Shown in pieces: positions 1-8,600 of a DNA stretch of 64,000 nt. Source of the DNA: Bradyrhizobium sp. KBS0727 (GTDB taxonomy: Bacteria; Pseudomonadota; Alphaproteobacteria; Rhizobiales; Xanthobacteraceae); contig NZ_CP042176.1 of assembly GCF_005937885.2 (NCBI RefSeq), positions 2,537,501 through 2,601,500 on the forward strand, written 5' to 3'. Below the pieces are notes generated by a model. That model was not told where the DNA came from. It was given only the letters and a program-made list of their open reading frames with translations, and made no database searches. Both the position numbers and the translations under genes were made by a program. The number at the start of each line of letters is the position of its first letter. Position 1 is the first letter of the stretch.

Positions 1-1214
1 GGCATGCCGGGCAGCAGTTTTACGTTTCCCAGTCGCGCCAACTCCTCGGCGGTTATCGAAACCCGCGCCGTATAGAAATTCTGGCCGGTGCGCTGGTCCG
101 ACGTTACGTCGGCGGAAATGCGCCTGATGGCGCCCTGGATTTCCGGTGTGGTGCGCTGATTGAAAGCCGTGAACCTCAAACTCGCAGGCTGTCCCACGTA
201 TAGCTGGTCGATGTCCTGCGGCGAAACTTTGGCCTCCACGGTCAGTAAATCGGCTTCGGGGACGATCAACATCAAGGGATCGGCCGGGCTCACCACGCCG
301 CCGACCGTGTGAACGTTGAGTTGGTGGACGACGCCGTTTTGCGGCGCGCGGATGTCGACCCGCTTGAGCTGGTCTTCCGCCGTCACCTTGCGTTCGATGA
401 ACTCGCCGATCTTGCCGTCGATCTCGCGCAGCTCCTTTGCGACCTCGCTGCTCAGATCCTGATTGATCTGAATGATCTGCAGTTCGATTTCCGAGACCTT
501 GCCGCGTACCTGTGCGCTGGCCGCCATCGACTGGGCGAGTTCGCCCCGAAGGCGCGCCGCTTCGCGCTCCAAAACCGTAAGCCGGGTTATCTGGATGAGA
601 TTCTTCTCCCAGAGAATGCGCACACCCGTCAGTTCGCGTTCGATCAATTGGATTTCTTCCGCCTTCGCCCGCTGCAGAGCGGCGTAGCCGCTGACTTCAT
701 CGTCGAGCTGCGCGATCCGCTGACGTAGCTGCGACTTCTGACCCTCACGCGCGGTGCGCCGCAGGTCGAACAGTTTGCGTTCGCTGTCCAGGGCCGCCGC
801 GAATTCCGGCGAGGGTGCCGCATCGATCAGTTCAGGCGGAACAACGATGCGTTCGACACCGTCGCGCTCGCTGGCAAGCCGGGCCTTGCGGGCCCGCATT
901 TCATCGAGGCCCTTGGTGACGATCGCCAGGCCAGCGCGCAAGACCGTTTCGTCGAGCCGCACCAGCGTATCTCCGGTCCGGACGTGGTCGCCCTCCCGAA
1001 CCAGCAGTTCTCCAACGATTCCGCCGGTAAGATGCTGAACCTTCTTGACGTTTGAATCGACAACGACCGATCCGGAGGCGGTGATCGCGCCAGATAATTC
1101 GGTGCTGGCGGCCCAGCCGCCGATTCCGACGGTCAGCGCCAAAGCAATGATCGTTCCACCGATCAGGTGATTGCGGAGGGTTCGGTCTTCGCCGTTTGGG
1201 GAATTGCGGGTCAT
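1..1214 (-). CDS. HlyD-family type I secretion periplasmic adaptor (3' end outside window)
   Basis: This is the membrane fusion subunit of a type I secretion system, bridging the inner-membrane ABC exporter and an outer-membrane TolC-like channel. About 404 codons are visible. A short cytoplasmic N-terminus is followed by one membrane segment (about residues 17-35, LIGGTIIALALTVGIGGWAA), a lipoyl/barrel-sandwich half (VKKVQHLTGGIVGELLVREG), a long charged coiled coil rich in Glu, Arg and Gln, and the returning half (VDIRAPQNGVVHQLNVHTVG). The ATG lies in an ATGA overlap with the stop of the ABC exporter gene, indicating translational coupling. The frame is still open at base 1, so roughly the last 30 residues of a usual ~430-residue protein are missing. 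The PrtE/HlyD family call is firm; the exact substrate rests on context. Confidence 0.9.
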   Translation of the reverse strand, partial: MTRNSPNGEDRTLRNHLIGGTIIALALTVGIGGWAASTELSGAITASGSVVVDSNVKKVQHLTGGIVGELLVREGDHVRTGDTLVRLDETVLRAGLAIVTKGLDEMRARKARLASERDGVERIVVPPELIDAAPSPEFAAALDSERKLFDLRRTAREGQKSQLRQRIAQLDDEVSGYAALQRAKAEEIQLIERELTGVRILWEKNLIQITRLTVLEREAARLRGELAQSMAASAQVRGKVSEIELQIIQINQDLSSEVAKELREIDGKIGEFIERKVTAEDQLKRVDIRAPQNGVVHQLNVHTVGGVVSPADPLMLIVPEADLLTVEAKVSPQDIDQLYVGQPASLRFTAFNQRTTPEIQGAIRRISADVTSDQRTGQNFYTARVSITAEELARLGNVKLLPGM

Positions 1215-2980
1215 GTCGATGTTGCGGTTTGAGGGACGACCTTCAATGGCGCCGCGGGCGCAGGCTCACGGCGGGCCGCCCGCGAAATCACTTCATCTTT
1301 CGGTCCAAAGGCCTGTTGCCTGCCATGGAACATCGTCAGCACGAAATCCACCGCAATCAAGGCACTCGAACGGTGGGCGACGATCACAACGATACCACCT
1401 CGCGCTCGAACCCCGAGGATCGCGCGTGTCAGTGCCTCCTCGCCCTCGGCGTCCAGATTCGAATTGGGTTCATCCAGAACGATCAGGAAGGGGTTGCCGT
1501 ATAGCGCGCGGGCCAGCGCCACGCGCTGCTTTTGGCCGGCAGAGAGTGCCGCACCCTGTTCGCCGATCTCGGTGTTATATCCGTCCGGCAGGCTGACGAT
1601 GAGTTGGTGTATGCCGGCTGCGTTCGCGGCGGCGAGCACGGCTTCCATCGGCGGGTCCGGGGTAAATCGCGAAATATTTTCCGCAATCGAGCCCTCGAAC
1701 AGTTCGACGTCCTGCGGCAGGTATCCGATATGGCTCCCCAGCGCTTGTTGCGGCCATTGCTCGAGCGACGCGCCGTCCAGGCGAACAACGCCGCGCGATG
1801 GACGCCAGGCTCCGACGAGCGCGCGCACCAGCGAGGATTTTCCGGATCCACTGGCGCCGATGATGGCCAGCGCACTGCCGGCCTTCAGGAAAAAACTGAC
1901 GTCGGCGACCAGAAGTTTTTCCGACGCGGGCGCCGTCACGGACAGTTTTTCCACCAAAAGCGTCTGGGCAGGCGCCGGCAGTGGAAGCTGAGCCGGGGAG
2001 CCCGGCAGCAGCGCCAGCAGCTCTGCGAGGCGTTGCCAGCTTTGCCGAGCCGCGACGAAATTCCTCCAGTTTCCGATTGCAAGGTCCACCGGCGCGAGAG
2101 CGCGGCCGGTCAGAATCGAGCTCGCGATAATGATGCCTCCGGAAGCCTCCTGGTGAATCACGAGATAGGCGCCGACGGCAAGCACGGCGGATTGCAGCAT
2201 CATGCGTAGCACGCGCCCGGTCACGCCGAAGCCACCCGATATGTCATTGGCCGTCTTCTGTTGCTTTCGATAGGCGACGCCCAGCTGGCGCCATCGGGCC
2301 AGCAGTTGCGCCGACATTGCCATCGAAACCACGACTTCCGCGTTGCGTCGGCTGGCTTCCGCCAACCGGTTGCGGGCCGCCGCATACGTTGAGGCCTTTT
2401 GCACCGACTGTCGCGACAGGCGATCGGTGAGTAGCGTCAGTATCACCAGCACAAATGCCCCACCCAAGGCAGTCAGGCCAATCAGGGGGTGAAACGCAAA
2501 GCAGATCGCCAGATAGAACGGCAGCCATGGCAGGTCGAACAAGGCGGCCGGCCCGGAGCCTGACAGCACCGAGCGAACGGTGTCGAGGTCGCGTACCGGC
2601 TGCAGTCCGTCGCCGCTGCCGCGCGTGCGCAGCGGCAGGCGCACCACCAGATCATAAACACGGTCGCTGACGCGCCAGTCGATCTGGCTGCCGATTCGGA
2701 CCAGCATACGTCCCCGGACAAGTTCCAGGATGCCTTGGAAGACGAACAGCAAGGCCGTGATGATAGCCAGTCCGACGAGCGTCGGCACGCTGCGGCTTGG
2801 CAACACCCGGTCGTAGACCTCCAGCATGAAAAGCGAACCGGTCAGGCCGAGCAGATTAATCAGTCCGCTGAAGAGGGCAATACCGACCAGCGCGGAGCGG
2901 CATGAAGCAAGCGCGGCGCGCAGCTCCGATCCTGCCGTGATGGTTGCGGCTACAGGACTTGCTTGCGGGGCAGTTGTCAC
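1211..2980 (-). CDS. PrtD-like type I secretion ABC transporter (permease-ATPase fusion)
   Basis: A 589-residue inner-membrane exporter that uses ATP to drive one-step secretion of a protein substrate. The N-terminal half is a transmembrane domain with hydrophobic segments near residues 30-56, 67-85, 150-185 and 262-290; there is no C39 peptidase domain. The C-terminal ATPase shows Walker A (GASGSGKSS, about 375-383), the ABC signature (LSAGQKQR, about 479-486) and Walker B (LIVLDEPN, about 499-506). Length and layout fit the PrtD family used for RTX-type exoproteins. It overlaps the downstream adaptor gene by ATGA and lies 229 bases after the RTX/PhoX-like gene on the same strand, its likely substrate. 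No outer-membrane TolC-like gene is inside the window. Confidence 0.93.
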   Translation of the reverse strand: MTTAPQASPVAATITAGSELRAALASCRSALVGIALFSGLINLLGLTGSLFMLEVYDRVLPSRSVPTLVGLAIITALLFVFQGILELVRGRMLVRIGSQIDWRVSDRVYDLVVRLPLRTRGSGDGLQPVRDLDTVRSVLSGSGPAALFDLPWLPFYLAICFAFHPLIGLTALGGAFVLVILTLLTDRLSRQSVQKASTYAAARNRLAEASRRNAEVVVSMAMSAQLLARWRQLGVAYRKQQKTANDISGGFGVTGRVLRMMLQSAVLAVGAYLVIHQEASGGIIIASSILTGRALAPVDLAIGNWRNFVAARQSWQRLAELLALLPGSPAQLPLPAPAQTLLVEKLSVTAPASEKLLVADVSFFLKAGSALAIIGASGSGKSSLVRALVGAWRPSRGVVRLDGASLEQWPQQALGSHIGYLPQDVELFEGSIAENISRFTPDPPMEAVLAAANAAGIHQLIVSLPDGYNTEIGEQGAALSAGQKQRVALARALYGNPFLIVLDEPNSNLDAEGEEALTRAILGVRARGGIVVIVAHRSSALIAVDFVLTMFHGRQQAFGPKDEVISRAARREPAPAAPLKVVPQTATST

Positions 2981-3124
2981 GAACGATCGCTCCGTGGATT
3001 GAAGGCTATGGACGCCGCAGTGGCATGGAAGGGCCGGATGGCTCGTCGCTGGCTTGGCGCGCGAAGCTGCCGCCGCCGGTCAACCGCAACAGTTGTCTGC
3101 CGGCGCTCTGCAAGTACCCATGCA

Positions 3125-3152
3125 AAGGTGCCGGCTGAAAAGCCGGCACCTT
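3125..3152 (-). terminator. Strong hairpin between RTX gene and exporter genes
   Basis: A perfect 11-bp inverted repeat (AAGGTGCCGGC / GCCGGCACCTT) with a 6-base loop lies between the stop of the RTX/PhoX-like gene and the start of the ABC exporter. On the minus strand it is followed by only three T residues, so it looks like a weak or partial terminator. Similar leaky terminators separate toxin and exporter genes in some RTX operons; that role here is inference. Confidence 0.55.
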
Positions 3153-3209
3153 CGAAACCCTTGCCTTTAAGACCGGCGGAGCAGGCGCTCCACCGGTCGT
3201 GATGTGAGG

Positions 3210-5173
3210 TCACACGAGATACTGATGAATCAGCTGGAGTTGACCGCCTTCGACCGGTTCGCCCGGGATCGCGTAATGAGCCTGTGTATCGACGAGGTAC
3301 ACGTTCTCGCCGGCACTGCCGAGGATGTGCGTTACGTCAATGACGCCGGACGACTCTTCGTCCTGAGTCAGGAAGTTCGCGCCGCCGGACAGGAAGCGGC
3401 TCGGATCGTGCTGTGCAAGCTGAGAGAGCGAGTCGGTCGACGGATCGTACTGCCAGACCTTGCCGAGGTGGGCGTTATTACCAACGTCCTCCTGCAAGAT
3501 TACCTGGCCATGGGCATTGACCGTGATGTTGTCAAACATCTGCTGGCCTTCTGTTCCGTTGAGCAGGAGCTTGATGGTGCCTCCTGCGGCCGGGTTGCTG
3601 GCGTCGGTGAAGTCCATCGCCCACAGCCGGCTCGGCGCGTTGAAGGCATCGGTCGTCACGAAGTAGAAGCGGTTGGGATTGAGAGTGTCCCACGCGCCGT
3701 CTTCCGGACGCAGGAACGAGGTCACGCCCGCCGCTTCGCTCGCCGCATCGATCTGAGCACCAGTCATGCCGCTAACGTCGCCGAGGTCCACCATCGTGAA
3801 GGCAGATGATTCATCGGCGCCGAGCGGGGCAGGGGTGTTCGGTTCGTTGTTGTTCGTCGCCCCTTCCAGATCCTTGACGTGGACGCCAAACAGGTGACCG
3901 CCGGTCAGGCCCGCTTGTTCGATGGCGTTGCCGCCCGCCTTCTTGTCGCCGGCATAGAAGTAGACTTGGCCATTTTGACCATCGTCCGTCAGGGCGACGA
4001 CCGTCCGGTCGCCGGTGTGGGCGTTGGCGACGAGATTCTCGTAAGCCATATTGCCGAGCCAGGCGAGTTCGTAGCTATTACCGTCCTGGGCGCCGCCGAC
4101 AATGTGAGCGACTGCCCTGCCTTCGATGCTCGACTCCTCGCCGCCGAGGAAGAGCCGTCCGTTGAAACCAAGGCCGGAATCCGCATTATAAAACGCGCTC
4201 TGATCGGCCAAGTCTGCGGAGCAGAAGCGGCTGAACGACACCGGACTGTTGGCGGCGTTGTGGTCGACGTAAGTCTGGGTAGCCGTGTCGTACAGCCAGA
4301 CATCGTGCATCAGGTCCTTGCCCGACAGCACCTGCAGCGTGGTCTTGTCGAACACCCATTCCGATACGAACGCACCGTTGCCGCCATGAGCACGTGCGAT
4401 GCCCAAGCCTGCGCTAATTTCTTGATTCATCAGGACGGTGAAGGTGCCGTCGCCATTGTCGAACGCGCCGAGGCCGTCGGGGATGCCGGCCATCCTGTAG
4501 CCACCCACGCCGTCGCCCACGGTCAGCAATGATTCGGTGTAGACATGCGGATTGCTGCTGAGAAGATAAGGTGTCTGTGAACTCGACGGACCCTTGACCT
4601 CGTTTGAGATGATGAATTGTTCGGAATGAAGATTTGAGATGAGCGTGTCTTCGATGACGATTTTGTCACCACTGCCGAGATCGATCTGAACGTCCTGACC
4701 GACCTGCTGTGCGGAGTTGATGAGCGTCTGGAAAGACGCAACGTGGAAATCGCGGACGTCGACGCGGTCACCGGCGTCGAGATGCTTGATCGTGTCCACT
4801 CCCATGCCCTTGCGGAACAGGAATTTGTCGTTGCCTTCGCCGCCCTCGAGCGAGTCGCTGCCGGCGCCACCGAGCAGCAAATCCCTGCCTTGGCCACCGA
4901 ATAGGGCGTCATCGCCTTCGCCGCCGACCAGTGCGTCGTTGCCGTTGCCGCCGAAGAGCCTGTCGTTTCCTTTTCCGCCGTCAATCAGATCGTCGCCGGG
5001 GGCGCCATGAACGGTGTCATTGCCAAGGCCGCGAAAATGGTGTCATCGCCGCGGAAGCCGAGGATCATGTCATTGTTGTCCGACCCTAAGATGTCATCGT
5101 CACCGATCGTTCCGAAGATTTTTTTGCCGTGCAGATTCACCTGCTGGTGCCGCGTTTCGTGACGTACCGACAT
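3210..5173 (-). pseudogene. RTX-repeat PhoX-like (DUF839) secreted protein, frameshifted near the 5' end
   Basis: The start at 5173 (MSVRHETRHQQVNL) has a good AGGAG ribosome site. The first frame encodes the beginning of an RTX array (GTIGDDDILGSDNND) and then runs out of frame near 5030-5032. The next frame continues the same nonapeptide array (GGxGxDxLx about seven times, for example LFGGQGRDLLLGGAGSDSLE) and then a PhoX/DUF839-like beta-propeller of about 480 residues ending at 3210, with typical strings such as ILQEDVGNN and DEESSGVIDVT. Restoring one C in the run at 5030-5032 of the plus strand joins both halves, so this is a single-base deletion, either real or a sequencing error. The predicted product is an extracellular calcium-binding phosphatase-like protein secreted by the adjacent type I system. 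The RTX block is N-terminal, whereas most RTX exoproteins carry it near the C-terminus. Confidence 0.8.
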
Positions 5174-5552
5174 TATGAAGCTCCTGGTTGGACAATTGAT
5201 CGCAAGGCGTCCCGTTAACCAAACAGCCATGACGAGTATACGACGCGGGTACGAACAAACGACACGAGGGAACGAAGCAGTTCGCGTTATCACCGCAATT
5301 ACAGCGGGTTAATCTACGACGGCTGAAGCGATGCGACAAAAAGCCCCGCGACAAATTTTCATCTGTGCGCGATGCGTAGCGGGTGGGCGCGTACCGAGGG
5401 GCGGAGCACGCCCATGGAGAAATCTCATAATCACAAAAATTCGATTGGGGCCGAGTCTACGATCGCAGGTCCGGCCGATCGCGGATGGAGTCGCGCCACG
5501 GGGCTTGCACTGGCACTGGCGCGGCACTTTGCGCTGGCCTATCGTCGTTGCC

Positions 5553-5897
5553 ATGCGACTGAAATCCAGTATCTGGGTGGCGGCCTATCTGCGCCGTTGC
5601 CAGACCGAGGGAATCTTCGGCGCCGTGCGCAGGCGCGGCGCCGAAGAAGCCGGCGCGGTATTTGTCAAGGTGGCCCATCTCGACGGCAACGCCATGTTGT
5701 ACGGGCCGGCGCCACAGACCGTCTATGACGAGAGCCGGCCGGCCGATCGACTGTTCGCGCCGGCTTCGCCCCAGCCGGTGCCGGAGCAATCCGTCGAAGA
5801 TCGTCTCGCCAAGGAAATCCGCTTCGATCCCGATGTGTGGATCGTCGAGACCGAAGACCGCGCCGGGCGGCATTTTCTAGATCTGGCGAAGGGCTGA
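5553..5897 (+). CDS. DUF1491 family protein
   Basis: A 114-residue protein starting MRLKSSIWVAAYLRRC. It matches the DUF1491 family of alphaproteobacteria, which are small cytoplasmic proteins of unknown function, through the N-terminal string and the EAGAVFVKV core followed by a conserved acidic C-terminal half (EIRFDPDVWIVETEDRAG). The frame is open further upstream, but the extra residues have no family resemblance, so the internal ATG at 5553 was chosen. No signal peptide or membrane segment is visible. It stands alone, convergent with the DUF2336 gene 12 bases downstream. Confidence 0.8.
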   Translation: MRLKSSIWVAAYLRRCQTEGIFGAVRRRGAEEAGAVFVKVAHLDGNAMLYGPAPQTVYDESRPADRLFAPASPQPVPEQSVEDRLAKEIRFDPDVWIVETEDRAGRHFLDLAKG

Positions 5898-5909
5898 CCC
5901 TTCTACCTT

Positions 5910-6887
5910 CTAGCGTTTCGAACCGTCGGTGCCGGTACGGATGCCCGGCGCGCTGCCGGGCTGCAGGGCGGGGCGCGTCTGGGGCGTAACGGTGCGGGCG
6001 CGGTTGCGCTCGTCGTCGTGCAGCGCCGGGCGGTATTTGGCGCGGGTCACCGCCATGGTCGAACCGCGCCACGCCGCCAGCATCACCAGCGCGGATCGTT
6101 CGGTCAGCCGGTCATAGAGCCGCGACAGCCGGTAGACGTTGGTCACGGACGAGCCGAATTCGGGATTGAGGAACATCAGCACGCGCTGGAATGCCGCGCT
6201 CGGCATGTCGAGTGCACGCGCCGCGCAAGCCAGTGGCTCGCCGCCGGGATCGTTGACCACCTGGGTTGCGATCCGCGCCGGCAGGATCAGCGCTTCGCCG
6301 ATTTCGAGCGCGAAACTTTCGGTATCCTCGGCGAACGCGGCCATCTCCAGCGTCTGGATCGCGCGTGTCGCGCGGGCGGCGGGTATCCGCGCCGAGGCTT
6401 TCAGCGGCGTGTCGGCAAGATTGTGCAGGATCAGCGCGCGTTCGCTGGCGTTGGCGGCGAAGAACATGTCGCTGATTTCAGCGGCATCGTTGGGCCGCAT
6501 CGACAGGTTGGAGGCCATCCGCAGTTGCGCCTCCGTCGGCGCCTTGACCGGCGCTGCTTCCGGCGGAGCCGTGGCAATGGTTGATGCGATCGGCACGATC
6601 TGGCCGGGATGCGAACGCCGCAGTCCGAGCTTGTTCATGACTTCGGGAGGCGTCGCGGGATAGACCGACAGCCGCGCCCGCACGGCCGCGCGCGTGGCGT
6701 CGTCGACCTGGTCGATCAGGCGGGAAGTCAGCTCGACGAACTGCCGTTCCTCGTCGGTGGAATGGGCGCTCGCCTGGACATAGAGGTCGGTCAGCACGCG
6801 CAGCAAGGTCGGGCGAATATCGACGCCCTCGCGACGGGAGAGCGTCATCAGCCCGTCGAAACCCGGAAATAATGGAGCTGCGGTCAT
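5910..6887 (-). CDS. DUF2336 domain-containing protein
   Basis: A 325-residue soluble protein of the alphaproteobacterial DUF2336 family, which consists mainly of helical HEAT-like repeats. Family features include the N-terminal segment SRREGVDIRPTLLRVLTDLYV and recurring helical pairs such as FVELTSRLIDQVDDATRAAV. The biochemical role is unknown; members are often found near motility or cell-cycle genes. The C-terminus is basic and low in complexity. A CtrA-type box lies about 150 bases upstream, shared with the divergent small gene at 7126, so cell-cycle control is possible but inferred. Confidence 0.8.
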   Translation of the reverse strand: MTAAPLFPGFDGLMTLSRREGVDIRPTLLRVLTDLYVQASAHSTDEERQFVELTSRLIDQVDDATRAAVRARLSVYPATPPEVMNKLGLRRSHPGQIVPIASTIATAPPEAAPVKAPTEAQLRMASNLSMRPNDAAEISDMFFAANASERALILHNLADTPLKASARIPAARATRAIQTLEMAAFAEDTESFALEIGEALILPARIATQVVNDPGGEPLACAARALDMPSAAFQRVLMFLNPEFGSSVTNVYRLSRLYDRLTERSALVMLAAWRGSTMAVTRAKYRPALHDDERNRARTVTPQTRPALQPGSAPGIRTGTDGSKR

Positions 6888-7039
6888 GTCAGGTACGCGA
6901 CTTCGGTCATCCTTCGCGACAGCCTACGCGCGGCGCTTTAAGAGCCGGTTAAGGAAAACAACCCGTGAAAATAATGCGTGGCTTTTGCGGGTGTCCCATG
7001 AGACACAGCGCCAGCCCGTCGTTGGGGCGCCATCGCAAA

Positions 7040-7056
7040 TTAAGAAGCCATTAACC
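7040..7056. promoter_or_regulatory. CtrA-type box TTAA-N7-TTAACC
   Basis: The sequence TTAA-GAAGCCA-TTAACC is an exact match to the TTAA-N7-TTAA consensus bound by the alphaproteobacterial cell-cycle regulator CtrA. It lies between the divergent DUF2336 gene and the small gene at 7126. A further TTAA occurs at 7068-7071. Binding is inferred from the motif only. Confidence 0.5.
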
Positions 7057-7125
7057 ATACCTCGTTCTTAATGATGGCATGTCGCCGGTCAAATCATGTC
7101 CGCGCGGCAACCAGAGAGAACGAAC

Positions 7126-7326
7126 ATGGGTACCATCATTGAATTCCCGGCAGATGCGGCTACGCGGCGGCTGGGCTCAAGCATGGATGGCGCTCCACGC
7201 GATGGCCTGGGAACCGTACTGATCCTTCCCGTTGTCCGGATTGAACGCGACGCCGACGAGACCGGCGACGGACGCGGGCCGGAAGAAGGTACGGCACCCG
7301 GACGCCGCCGCCGCCGGCGCACCTGA
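7126..7326 (+). CDS. Small conserved basic protein, function unknown
   Basis: A 66-residue product beginning MGTIIEFPADAATRRLG and ending in an arginine run (PGRRRRRRT). The ATG at 7126 was preferred over an in-frame ATG at 7096 because a GAGAGAACGA purine stretch sits just upstream. The N-terminal string resembles small conserved proteins in Bradyrhizobium whose role is unknown. It lies 15 bases before the lipoprotein gene and probably shares its transcript, downstream of the CtrA-type box. Confidence 0.6.
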   Translation: MGTIIEFPADAATRRLGSSMDGAPRDGLGTVLILPVVRIERDADETGDGRGPEEGTAPGRRRRRRT

Positions 7327-7341
7327 CAACGGACGTTTGAA

Positions 7342-8127
7342 ATGCCGGAGATGCTCCATCCGACCCGGACCGCCGGGATTCGGTCACACCCGGCTCTCAT
7401 GCTGCTGCTGGTGGGCGTGGCCCTTACCAGTCTTCTTGGCGGCTGCAGCGGCGGCGATTTCGGCCGCACCCGGAGCGATTTCCGCAACGACGACATGCAT
7501 CGCTGGCTCGGGGCCGAGGCAACCGGAAGCGTCGGCTTGACGCCGTCGCAGTTCCAGCTCACCGAAAACGAACGCCAGCTCCGCGATCTCGCCTATCCCC
7601 TGATCGAGCCGCCGCATTCGCGCCCCGCCTGGAAGAGCGTGTTCGGCGATTACCAGCCGCTGCCCTCGCCCTGGCGGCAGAAGGTGGTGTTCGACCGCAC
7701 CACCTACGGGCGCGCGCTGATCGACGAGCCGCATCGTTCGCACACCTCGCGTTATCAGCAATTGATCGAGGATGTTCGCAACGACATTACCCGGTTCGAA
7801 CCGTTCTTCGCCTCCGCGGCCCGCGTCATCGACCTCGACCGCAAGCGCAATGCCAGTCTGAAACTGGTGTCGGAGCTGTCGGCGCGTGAACAGGCCGATG
7901 CGGTCGCTCGCATGGAAGAGAACGCGTTGATCGTGCAATGGGTCCAGCAGTGCCTGGAGCGGCGGATCTCATCCTATCGCTGGGCGCTGGAGCGGCTGGT
8001 GATCCAGGCACCGGACGGCATCGCAGCCGACGCCGACCGGCTGATCGGCGAACTTGCCGCCCAAACCGCCAATCCGCCGGTGGCATCTCAACCTGTCCTC
8101 GGACGCGCCGTGACGGTGAAAGGCTAA
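7342..8127 (+). CDS. Predicted lipoprotein, function unknown
   Basis: A 261-residue protein with a lipoprotein signal: a short basic start, a hydrophobic stretch (ALMLLLVGVALTSLL, about residues 19-33) and the lipobox LLGGC, predicting lipidation at Cys about 36. The mature part is helical and rich in charged residues, with one moderate coiled-coil-like stretch (RYQQLIEDVRNDITRFEPFF) and two cysteines. No known domain was recognised. It follows the small gene at 7126 closely, so the two may form a CtrA-linked envelope operon; this is inference. Confidence 0.7.
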   Translation: MPEMLHPTRTAGIRSHPALMLLLVGVALTSLLGGCSGGDFGRTRSDFRNDDMHRWLGAEATGSVGLTPSQFQLTENERQLRDLAYPLIEPPHSRPAWKSVFGDYQPLPSPWRQKVVFDRTTYGRALIDEPHRSHTSRYQQLIEDVRNDITRFEPFFASAARVIDLDRKRNASLKLVSELSAREQADAVARMEENALIVQWVQQCLERRISSYRWALERLVIQAPDGIAADADRLIGELAAQTANPPVASQPVLGRAVTVKG

Positions 8128-8137
8128 CGCTCAGGCA

Positions 8138-8398
8138 TCACGAACAACGCCGTTGTGATGTACCGCACTGGGCCGTGTGGATGGATTTGATCAAGATGAT
8201 GCCGAGAGCAAGCGCGACGAACGAGCCGTAATTCTGCGCCGTCTTCTCGCATCGAAGTGCGATGCGCTTGAATCGTTTGAGCTTCCCGACTGCTTGCTCG
8301 ATACGGGCGCGCCCCTTGTAGAGAACCGCGGGCAGTGGTGTACTGTGTCGAAAATCGCTCTCGAAATTAGACGTGCCGGGACTTCCGTCCGTGGGCAC
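8138..8398 (-). pseudogene. IS5-type transposase C-terminal fragment
   Basis: The reading frame encodes the tail of an IS5-family DDE transposase: LYKGRARIEQAVGKLKRFKR, then EKTAQNYGSFVALALG and IILIKSIHTA (about 8171-8326). The upstream catalytic part is absent and the codons before 8330 do not look like transposase, so only about 50 residues of the original element survive. No flanking inverted repeats could be paired. Together with the adjacent Bug/TctC remnant it marks a decayed patch. Confidence 0.7.
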
Positions 8399-8444
8399 AG
8401 GCAGCGAGAGTGCCTCGTTCGCGCAAACAATTTAACGAAACGCC

Positions 8445-8580
8445 ATGAAATTTCCCCGCCGCAGGCAATTTCTGCATCTGCATCTGCAGCGGGCGCGGCG
8501 GCGATGCCGCGGATCGCGAGGGCGCAAACCTACGACCGGATCGTTTGATGGTCGGCTATGCCGCTGACACCGATCGACAT
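8445..8580 (+). pseudogene. Remnant of a Bug/TctC-type binding protein N-terminus
   Basis: From the ATG at 8445 the reading MKFPRRRQFLHL matches the signal-peptide start of tripartite tricarboxylate (Bug/TctC) binding proteins. A duplicated CATCTG near 8472 shifts the frame, after which AAGAAAMPRIARAQTYDRIV appears, then a stop, and then MVGYAADTDRH in yet another frame, recalling the usual VRIIVGYAAGG start of the mature domain. The rest of the gene is missing. It lies just upstream of an intact substrate-binding protein of a different family. Confidence 0.5.
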
Positions 8581-8600
8581 ACATGTATGGAGAGATAACC

